Source: an uncultured Oscillibacter sp. (GTDB lineage Bacteria; Bacillota; Clostridia; Oscillospirales; Oscillospiraceae). Taken from it: a stretch of 53,977 bases of DNA. Shown here piece by piece: positions 42,288 through 48,416 of this stretch (the stretch's first letter is position 1; every line of letters starts with the position of its first letter). Under the pieces are notes generated by a model. That model worked only from the letters and a program-made list of their open reading frames with translations, searched no databases and had not been told where the DNA came from. The stretch is taken from NCBI GenBank assembly GCA_910576845.1, contig CAJTJA010000009.1:1-53977 (forward strand). The letters are read 5' to 3'. Position numbers and translations under genes: made by a program.

Positions 42288-42450
42288 AGAACCTGTATTC
42301 ACAACCGTTGAATGCCGCCTGGACGGTCCTTTTCTTGCCATACGGCGTCGCTTTCCCTTGTAATCCGTCGGGATTGCCGCGGAAAATCTCCTTGTTTGCC
42401 AGGAAAAATCCTCGCCCATCCGGCATCCCCCGGTTATGAATACAGGTTCT
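42288..42450 (+). repeat. Interspersed element, copy D, with 19-bp terminal inverted repeats
   Basis: AGAACCTGTATTCACAACC (42288-42306) and its complement with one mismatch (42432-42450). The interior shares TTTTCTTGCC, AATCCGTCGGGATT (42362-42375), AAAATC, CCTTG, TTGCCA and CCGGCATCCCCCGG with the other copies. The terminal arms differ entirely in sequence from those of copy C. Confidence 0.72.
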
Positions 42451-42547
42451 AATATAATTTCTGAACGGAAAGGCCGGAAGTAATATGTGCCATGTTTTGC
42501 GGTTGCCACCGTTTATGGCGGCGAGCAAAACGGCTGAAATCCAATTG

Positions 42548-42580
42548 TATAATTTCCGAATTTTAAATTCGGAAATTATA
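42548..42580. promoter_or_regulatory. Perfect 33-base AT-rich palindrome
   Basis: TATAATTTCCGAATTT (42548-42563), one central base, then the exact complement (42565-42580). No run of T follows on either strand beyond the symmetry. It could be an operator or a relic of mobile DNA; it lies just beyond the 3' terminator of the second AraC gene. Confidence 0.55.
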
Positions 42581-42605
42581 AATAAGCAGGATTTGAGACT
42601 GAGAA

Positions 42606-42635
42606 AAGGACCGGACGGGATACCGTCCGGTCCTT
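42606..42635 (-). terminator. Terminator overlapping the stop of the second AraC-type gene
   Basis: AAGGACCGGACGG (42606-42618), GATA loop, complement (42623-42635), then TTTTCTC on the minus strand. The stop codon 42634-42636 lies in the stem. Confidence 0.88.
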
Positions 42636-43521
42636 ATGTTTCAATGTTTCTCTTTCCCACAAAGGATTCCCGATATTTTCTCGGCGGCATCCCCACATGT
42701 TTGGAGAACTGGAGATTGAAATAATTCTGGGTTTCAAAGCCTACCTGTTCCGCGATGCGGGCAATGGGAAGGCTGCTGGAAATCAAGAGGTTCTGAGCCT
42801 CGCCAATGCGGCGGCGGAGCAGATATTGCATGGGGGAATAACCGCTGGCCTCCTTAAAAACGTGAGAGAGATAATACGGGCTGATGTGAAGCGCCTTTCC
42901 AATGTCCTGAAGGCTCAGAGGTTCGCTGAAGTGGCTGTCGATGTATACTTGAATCTGCCGGCTGAGGGCTTTTGGCTCCGCTTCCGGCCAGCTGCGGCGG
43001 GTAGCGTCGCCGGTGAGCTGGAGGATGCGGCCCAAAAGTGCCAGCATCAAGTGATGGCAGAGGGTTTCACACCCGGCCCGGTCCTCCAGGAGGCAGCGGT
43101 ACATCATGTCATAAAGCAGGCGCAGGTCCTCCGCTTCCGCTCCGGCCCGGAACAGAGCGGGAGCGCCGTCAGAGATCAGAGCGTTTTCCCGCAGTCCCGG
43201 AAGGCGCAGTCCGGCTAAGCCTACGCAGTAACTGGAGACGGCATTGTCCTCACTGGAAAATTCGTCGTGAACCACGCCGCTGTTATAGACCAGCAGATCT
43301 CCGGCTTCCACGTCGTAGAAGGTTTCTCCCACCAGATACCGCCCGGTTCCTCCGCAGATCAGCAGCACCTCCGCCAAATCCTGATGAGCGTGGAGAATGC
43401 GGTGGTGGGCCTGATCCGAGGGCAGGGTGCGGCTGACATAAACCAGCCGGGGCGTGGTTTCTGGGGTGAAAAGGGAGCGCACCTCCCGCTTGGCAAAGCA
43501 CAAGATATGGTTTTCTGCCAT
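42634..43521 (-). CDS. AraC-family regulator, divergent from micro-ORFs
   Basis: Regulator of 295 residues with an N-terminal cupin sensor (HAHQDLAEVLLICGGTGRYLVGETFYDVEAGDLLVYNSGVVHDE split over about 43-92) and a C-terminal double helix-turn-helix (about 190-285: LSLQDIGKALHISPYYLSHVFKEASG and IARIAEQVGFETQNYFNLQFSKHVGMPPRKYRE). ATG 43521 has AAAGGAG seven bases before it; upstream frame extension to 43818 is rejected because it runs through the divergent control region. The pair of micro-ORFs starts 172 bases away on the other strand and is a plausible target. Confidence 0.9.
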   Translation of the reverse strand: MAENHILCFAKREVRSLFTPETTPRLVYVSRTLPSDQAHHRILHAHQDLAEVLLICGGTGRYLVGETFYDVEAGDLLVYNSGVVHDEFSSEDNAVSSYCVGLAGLRLPGLRENALISDGAPALFRAGAEAEDLRLLYDMMYRCLLEDRAGCETLCHHLMLALLGRILQLTGDATRRSWPEAEPKALSRQIQVYIDSHFSEPLSLQDIGKALHISPYYLSHVFKEASGYSPMQYLLRRRIGEAQNLLISSSLPIARIAEQVGFETQNYFNLQFSKHVGMPPRKYRESFVGKRNIET

Positions 43522-43692
43522 TGTGTGTCTCCTTTTCTCCCGGCAGGGAGCGCAAGATATTATAAAGCCACCGGCTTCCGTTCTGCCAGGTGCAGCTGCG
43601 CCCAGGGGAAATCCGGCAAGATATTGAATGTTTTTTTGTGCTGGCTGTGTTACTATCACAGCAGAATCAAGGAAAAAGGAGGTGCCCCAGAG

Positions 43693-43758
43693 ATGACGAC
43701 GCTGTACACGCTGCTGTTCATGCTTCTGCTGAGCGGCGCCGCTTGCATCAAGCGCTGA
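43693..43758 (+). CDS. Micro-ORF 1: 21-residue hydrophobic peptide
   Basis: ATG 43693 follows AAAAGGAGGTG, about ten bases upstream. The 21 residues begin MTTLYTLLFMLLLSG and end AACIKR: a single membrane-spanning helix, one cysteine near the end and a basic C-terminal tail. It is a paralogue of the next micro-ORF (same YTL...LSGA-x-C pattern, same AGGAGGTGCCCC leader), so the coding assignment is supported by duplication. The family is not recognised. It might be a membrane toxin-like peptide, a signal peptide precursor or a small regulatory subunit; the sequence does not decide. Confidence 0.7.
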   Translation: MTTLYTLLFMLLLSGAACIKR

Positions 43759-43805
43759 CATGGGACCAATGCCCGATATTTTTATGAGAGAAGGAGGTGC
43801 CCCGC

Positions 43806-43865
43806 ATGCTGTACACACTGTTTTCCATTGTGGTGCTGAGCGGCGCCGTTTGTCTGAACCGATAA
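43806..43865 (+). CDS. Micro-ORF 2: 19-residue hydrophobic peptide
   Basis: Peptide MLYTLFSIVVLSGAVCLNR. The ribosome site AAGGAGGTG is eight bases before ATG 43806. Compared with micro-ORF 1 the nucleotide identity is highest in the leader and in the GCTGAGCGGCGCCG segment, while the middle is diverged but hydrophobic, which suggests selection on peptide character. It is only 47 bases from micro-ORF 1 and is followed ten bases later by a terminator, so the two form a bicistronic cassette of about 200 bases. Confidence 0.72.
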   Translation: MLYTLFSIVVLSGAVCLNR

Positions 43866-43878
43866 AGACATCCGCTCA

Positions 43879-43913
43879 AGCGGCCTCCGTCCGGAGGCCG
43901 CTGTTATTTTTCC
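43879..43913 (+). terminator. Terminator of the micro-ORF cassette
   Basis: AGCGGCCTCC-gtcc-GGAGGCCGCT (43879-43902) followed by GTTATTTTTCC. It also separates the cassette from the convergent dehydrogenase gene. Confidence 0.92.
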
Positions 43914-43952
43914 AGAAAGCACTGGGGCAGAGAAGTGTGGAAGCAACGGCGG

Positions 43953-44924
43953 TCAGTAACCTCTTGTCCGATCCACCAGGCCGTTTAATGGTTTCCCGCC
44001 GGCGTAGTTGCGCAGGTCCTCACAGAACAAATCCACATTGCGGTCACAGGTGTATCCCAAAGTCATATTGCCGGAGACGTGAGGGGTGAGAATCAGATTG
44101 CGGGCAGACCACAGGGGATGATCCGGCGGCAGGGGCTCAGGATCCATCACGTCCAGTGCCGCTCCGGCAAGACGGCCGCTGTTCAGCGCTTCTATCAAAG
44201 GCTCCTGTTCAATGGCAGTTCCGCGCCCCACATTGACGACACAGCTGTCGGAGGGCAGAAGAGAAATACGGTCCCGGTTTAAGATGTGGTAGGTTTCCGC
44301 CGTGGCGGGAAGCGCCATGATAAGGTTTTTCGTCCGGGGGAGCACCTCGTCCAACGAGGAGATAGGCAGCACTTCATCATAGACTGGTTCACGGGCTTTT
44401 CCACTGCGGCTGAGCCCGGTAATATGGGCGGCGCCCATCCCCCGAAGACGCTCTGCAACGTGGAATCCAATGTTGCCAAGACCTAAAATTGTGAACGCAT
44501 TGTCTCGAATGGAGCGGATGGGCAGCTGGTTGCTCCAGCTCCGTCTTCGGACAGTTTCTTCATACTCCGGCATCCGCCGGAGGAGCATCAGCAGTACCAT
44601 GACCACATGCTCGGCGATGGTGACTCCATAACAATTGGAGTTAGTCAGCATGCAGTCCGGGTTTGCAAACAGCCCGGGGTCTTTGCAATAGGGATCCACC
44701 CCGGCGTAGGAGCAGCAATACCACTTCAAAGAGGCCGGAGCTGCCCGGAGCAGATTCATGTCATGGGCGTAAAGAACCTCGCAGTCCTGAAGGCAGGCCC
44801 TGGCCTCCTCAAACTGGTCCAGGGTAAAGAAATGGGGAATAAAGCCTGTGGATTCGGCTGTCTCACGAATGCGCTGTTTGTGCGTGTCGGTTAAAAACTC
44901 TTGATAAATGCAGATATTTCTCAC
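43953..44924 (-). CDS. D-isomer-specific 2-hydroxyacid dehydrogenase
   Basis: NAD(P)-dependent oxidoreductase of 323 residues. The Rossmann motif ILGLGNIG is at 146-153, followed by substrate and catalytic residues NVGRGT (R234), MDPEPLP (E263) and LTPHVSG (H282). The N-terminal region resembles hydroxypyruvate/phosphoglycerate-type members, but the substrate cannot be named. The start is GTG 44924, ten bases after GGAGG. It is a single gene, convergent with the micro-ORF cassette and about 60 bases downstream of the FAD dehydrogenase gene. Confidence 0.9.
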   Translation of the reverse strand: MRNICIYQEFLTDTHKQRIRETAESTGFIPHFFTLDQFEEARACLQDCEVLYAHDMNLLRAAPASLKWYCCSYAGVDPYCKDPGLFANPDCMLTNSNCYGVTIAEHVVMVLLMLLRRMPEYEETVRRRSWSNQLPIRSIRDNAFTILGLGNIGFHVAERLRGMGAAHITGLSRSGKAREPVYDEVLPISSLDEVLPRTKNLIMALPATAETYHILNRDRISLLPSDSCVVNVGRGTAIEQEPLIEALNSGRLAGAALDVMDPEPLPPDHPLWSARNLILTPHVSGNMTLGYTCDRNVDLFCEDLRNYAGGKPLNGLVDRTRGY

Positions 44925-44983
44925 AGAAAATCCGCCTCCTTGCCATCAGATTATAAAGGAAATCCATTGTTTCGATTATATAA

Positions 44984-46567
44984 TCAACCTGCCAGCACCG
45001 CCTCGGCGCAGCGTATCCCGTCTGCGGCGGCTGAGAGAATGCCGCCGGCATAACCCGCCCCTTCGCCGCAGGGATAGAGGCCGCGGACAGCGGACTGGTA
45101 TGTTCGGTCTCGAAGAACCCGGATGGGAGAAGAGCTGCGGCTTTCCACAGCGGTGAGCACGGCGTCTGGGCTGTCGTATCCCCGAAGTTTCCGTCCCAGA
45201 ATGGGCAGCGCTTCTTCCAGCGCTTCCGCCACAAACGGAGGAAGGCAGCGGTGAATGTCCGTCCACGTCACACCGGGGCGGTAGCTGGGCAGAATCCGTC
45301 CCGGCCCTGTGGAGGGACGGCGGGCCAAGAAGTCCTCCACCCGCTGGGCAGGCGCCCGGTAACCGCCTCCGCCTAAAGCATAGGCAGCCTGTTCCAGCTG
45401 CCGCTGAAACGCCACCCCCGCCAAAGGAAAGGAGCTGCCGTAGTCCTCCGGCGTGACATTTACCAGCAGCGCGCCGTTGATGTTTTCCCGGTCACGGGCG
45501 AACTCGCTCATTCCGTTGGTTACCACTTGCTTGGTTTCGGACGCGGCGGCCACTACCTCCCCGCCGGGACAGACACAGAAGGAGAAGACGCCTCTCCCGC
45601 TGGGAAGGTGGCAGGAGAGCTTATAGCTGGCGGCAGGCAGGCCGGGGTGTCCGGCGTATTGACGGTACTGGGCCGCATCGCAGTCAGACTGGCGGTGTTC
45701 AATACGGACGCCTACCGCAAAAGGCTTGGCCTCTATAGGCACATTCCGCCGGTGAAGCATCTCAAAGGTGTCCCTGGCGGAGTGACCGGGGCAGAAAATC
45801 AGCTTGCGGCAGGGAAGCCGGAAAGCACCGTCCGGGGATACGGCTTCGATGGCGGTCAGGGCTCCATCCTGTATCGACAGGTCCGTCAGCCGGGTCTCGA
45901 AGCGGATGTCTGCTCCCAAGGAGGTTAATTCCCGGCGGAGATTTTGAAGGACAATATGGAGATAATCCGTCCCTATATGGGGTTTGGCATCAATTAGGAT
46001 ACTGGGAGGCGCACCGAGGGCCGTCAGTTTTTCTAGGATGAACCGGTGCCGGATATCCCGTGTCCCGGTGTTCAGCTTGCCGTCGGAGAAGGCCCCGGCC
46101 CCGCCCTCGCCGAACTGAACGTTGGATTCTGTGCTCAGGGTCCCGGAGGACCAGAACCGTTCCACATCGGCCTGCCGCTTCTCCACCGGGCGTCCGCGCT
46201 CCAATAAAATTGGCCGCTGGCCCGCCGAGGCCAAGATCAGCGCGGCAAAAAGACCCGCCGGCCCCGCTCCCACTATCACCGGGGGAGTCTCCGGAGGAGG
46301 CGCCGGCGCGGGAGGACAATAGGCCTGGCCCGGTTCCAGGCGGCTGACATTCTGCCCCCGGCATCTTCGGAGGACGGCTGCCTCGTTGTCCACCGAGACT
46401 GCCAGAGTGTAGATCAGTGCCGCCGTCTCCCGGGCGTCGACGCTTCGGCGAAGGATTTGGACAGACCGGATATCCGCTTCCCGAATCCGCAGCAGTTTTG
46501 CGGCCCGGGAGACCAGTTCTGCCTCCCCGCCGCCGGGGGAAAGCCGGATGCGTTCGAGTTTCAGCAT
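44984..46567 (-). CDS. FAD-dependent dehydrogenase (COG2509-like)
   Basis: Flavoprotein of 527 residues. An N-terminal extension (about 1-95) precedes the FAD-binding segment PVIVGAGPAGLFAALILASAGQRPILLERG. The conserved QFGEGGAGAFSDGKLNTG and YLHIVLQNLRRELTSLGADIRFE motifs, and the C-terminal GLYPCGEGAGYAGGILSAAADGI, define this group, frequent in anaerobes and of unclear function. AAGGAGG precedes the ATG. It has a good promoter upstream. The neighbouring 2-hydroxyacid dehydrogenase lies 59 bases downstream on the same strand and may share the transcript. Confidence 0.9.
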   Translation of the reverse strand: MLKLERIRLSPGGGEAELVSRAAKLLRIREADIRSVQILRRSVDARETAALIYTLAVSVDNEAAVLRRCRGQNVSRLEPGQAYCPPAPAPPPETPPVIVGAGPAGLFAALILASAGQRPILLERGRPVEKRQADVERFWSSGTLSTESNVQFGEGGAGAFSDGKLNTGTRDIRHRFILEKLTALGAPPSILIDAKPHIGTDYLHIVLQNLRRELTSLGADIRFETRLTDLSIQDGALTAIEAVSPDGAFRLPCRKLIFCPGHSARDTFEMLHRRNVPIEAKPFAVGVRIEHRQSDCDAAQYRQYAGHPGLPAASYKLSCHLPSGRGVFSFCVCPGGEVVAAASETKQVVTNGMSEFARDRENINGALLVNVTPEDYGSSFPLAGVAFQRQLEQAAYALGGGGYRAPAQRVEDFLARRPSTGPGRILPSYRPGVTWTDIHRCLPPFVAEALEEALPILGRKLRGYDSPDAVLTAVESRSSSPIRVLRDRTYQSAVRGLYPCGEGAGYAGGILSAAADGIRCAEAVLAG

Positions 46568-46596
46568 GGGCGGCCTCCTTTTGAAAGATATAATTT

Positions 46597-46625
46597 ATTA
46601 TAGCACACAGACGGTCATTCGCCAA
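46597..46625 (-). promoter_or_regulatory. Promoter of the FAD dehydrogenase gene
   Basis: On the minus strand, TTGGCG (46620-46625), 17 bases, TATAAT (46597-46602), about 30 bases before the ATG at 46567. Confidence 0.82.
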
Positions 46626-46823
46626 ACCAAATATGACGGCAAAACTGCCAAAGATGACAGCGGTTCCGCCAGTCCCTCCAAACTTTACATCAAACCCGGC
46701 AAAGAGAACGGTCCCGTTTGCGGAGGCCGTTTTTCTGCGCTATTCTGGCAATGGAAACGGAAGTGAAGAATTTCCCACCGGACTTCCGTACCATGTATAT
46801 CACAAAATAAGGAAGTGCTTCTT

Positions 46824-47582
46824 ATGAACCTGACCGCCGTCCGCCAAGCCCTGACCACCCCTGCCCGGGTTCCGGAGCAGGGCCCCCGGATGGAAACCAA
46901 CCTGGACACAGACGTTTTAAAGCTTGTCGCCATTATCGCCATGCTGATCGACCATGTGGGCGGGGCCTTCTTTCCGGAGGTGGGAGTTTTCCGCTGGATT
47001 GGGCGGCTGGCGTTCCCCATCTTCTGCTATTGCATGACGGTGGGCCTTCTGTACACCCGGGATGTAAAGCGCTATCTGGGCCGCCTGGCCGTCTTCGCCG
47101 TCATATCCCAGCCCTTTTATGTGCTGGCCACCCATCCCCACGACTGGATGGTGGATTTGAACTGGACCAACTGGAACATCTTCTTCACTCTGTTTCTCTC
47201 TCTCCTGGCCATGGTTGGGTTCAAGGAGCGGAAATGGTGGCTGTTTCTGGGAGCCTTTTTCGTGGTGAGCTGGTGGAACTTCGACTATTCCGGCACTGGA
47301 ATTCAATTGATGCTGATCTTCTTCCTTTGCCGGAACCATCCCGGGATCGGAGCGGCGCTCTATGTGCTGAACTACCTTCCAGCTCTCTGGAGCGGGTATC
47401 TGGAGGACCCGCTGGCCCTGAAGCTGGGGGGCTATGCCATCGACTGGGCGGTTTTCGCCCTGCTGGCCGCGCCGCTGATTTTTATCCCCACCCGCTCCGG
47501 ACTCAAAATTCCAAAGTGGTTCTTCTACGCCTTCTATCCTGCCCATCTGGCGGTTATCGCCGCTCTACGATTTATGCTGTAA
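46824..47582 (+). CDS. TraX-family membrane protein
   Basis: Polytopic membrane protein of 252 residues related to TraX, an acetyltransferase-like protein of the F plasmid but common as a chromosomal gene in gut Clostridia. Typical features are DVLKLVAIIAMLIDHVGGAFFPE, FRWIGRLAFPIFCYCMTVG and KRYLGRLAVFAVISQPFY, with a C-terminal WFFYAFYPAHLAVIAALR. It has about eight spans. ATG 46824 is chosen over GTG 46815 because GGAAG lies eight bases upstream. The function of chromosomal copies is not known. A BceAB-type exporter follows 16 bases later, so they are probably co-transcribed. Confidence 0.88.
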   Translation: MNLTAVRQALTTPARVPEQGPRMETNLDTDVLKLVAIIAMLIDHVGGAFFPEVGVFRWIGRLAFPIFCYCMTVGLLYTRDVKRYLGRLAVFAVISQPFYVLATHPHDWMVDLNWTNWNIFFTLFLSLLAMVGFKERKWWLFLGAFFVVSWWNFDYSGTGIQLMLIFFLCRNHPGIGAALYVLNYLPALWSGYLEDPLALKLGGYAIDWAVFALLAAPLIFIPTRSGLKIPKWFFYAFYPAHLAVIAALRFML

Positions 47583-47598
47583 GAAAGGAACGAATATC

Positions 47599-48348
47599 AT
47601 GCTGACTGTGGAAAACCTGCGCAAATCCTATCAAGTGGGAAAAACCTCTTATGAAGTTTTGAAGGGAATCTCCCTTCATGTGGGAAAGGGGGAATTCGTG
47701 GCGGTCATGGGCCCTTCCGGTTCCGGCAAGACCACCCTCCTGAACTGCATCTCCTGTTACATTCCCGCCGACTCCGGCAGCATCCGCCTGGGGAAAACCG
47801 AGCTGGCCTGCCTGGGGGAAGACGCTCTGGCGGAGGTCCGCAATAAACAGCTGGGCTTTGTCTTCCAGGACTTTCTGCTTCTGGACGGGCTGACGGTCCG
47901 GCAGAACATTCTTCTCCCCGCCATTATCGGGGGCACCGTCTCCGACCGGACGGAGGCCCGGGCGGATCAGCTCTGCGAGGTCTTCGGCATCCCAGGTATC
48001 CGGAACAAGTACCCGGCGGAAATCTCCGGCGGCGAGAAGCAGCGCACCGCCGTGGCCCGGGCCCTGATCAACCATCCTCTGCTGATTCTGGCCGACGAGC
48101 CCACGGGCAACCTGGACAGCAAGTCCACCCGGGCGGTGATCCGCTCCTTCGAACAGGCCAAGACGGCTCTGGAGGCCACGATTTTTATGGTGACCCACGA
48201 CTCCTACGCTGCCTCCTTCTGTGACCGGGTGGTCATCCTCCGGGACGGCGTTGTTTGGAGGACGCTGGAAAAGGGAGCCACGGAGCGGGAGAAATTCCAG
48301 GACCAGCTGCTGGACGCCATCCGGGAAATGGGGCGCGGTGAAAATTAG
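47599..48348 (+). CDS. BceA-type ABC transporter ATP-binding protein
   Basis: ATPase of 249 residues for the adjacent FtsX-type permease. Walker A GPSGSGKTTLL lies at about 37-47, the signature ISGGEKQR replaces LSGGQ, and Walker B LLILADEPTGNLDSKST is followed by the switch histidine in MVTHD. In the MacB/LolD/BceA group such proteins power detoxification of cell-wall-active peptides. GAAAGGAA lies upstream of the ATG. No response regulator or histidine kinase gene (BceRS) is in this window beside it. The sequence is rich in GC-ending codons, more so than several neighbours. Confidence 0.93.
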   Translation: MLTVENLRKSYQVGKTSYEVLKGISLHVGKGEFVAVMGPSGSGKTTLLNCISCYIPADSGSIRLGKTELACLGEDALAEVRNKQLGFVFQDFLLLDGLTVRQNILLPAIIGGTVSDRTEARADQLCEVFGIPGIRNKYPAEISGGEKQRTAVARALINHPLLILADEPTGNLDSKSTRAVIRSFEQAKTALEATIFMVTHDSYAASFCDRVVILRDGVVWRTLEKGATEREKFQDQLLDAIREMGRGEN

Positions 48349-48410
48349 AAATGAGGAATTAGGAATTTCTAGTAATTTCCTAACGCCTAATTCCGCATTG
48401 TTAGAAGGGT
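48349..48410. repeat. AATTAGGAATT-type short repeat between BceA and BceB genes
   Basis: Between the two ABC genes stands a nested, imperfect palindrome built from GGAATTAGG and CCTAATTCC units (48355-48394), with GGAATTTC around its centre. It is much more AT-rich than the flanking genes and recalls the simple AATTAGG-type arrays found in gut Clostridia. Confidence 0.5.
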
Positions 48411-48416
48411 GATTTT

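Larger units (their letters stand above)
41997..42633. other. Long non-coding stretch with repeat copy D and a palindrome
   Basis: I see no gene. Bases 42000-42280 carry short frames on both strands without ribosome sites. 42288-42450 is copy D of the interspersed element, 42548-42580 is an AT-rich palindrome, and the right end is the terminator of the AraC-type gene at 42634. The region may be decayed sequence. Confidence 0.6.

Noticed and set aside
41815..42439. Short frames in the gap after the MATE gene, considered as transposase remnants
   Set aside because: No recognisable transposase motif; the only repeat structure is copy D, which is non-coding.
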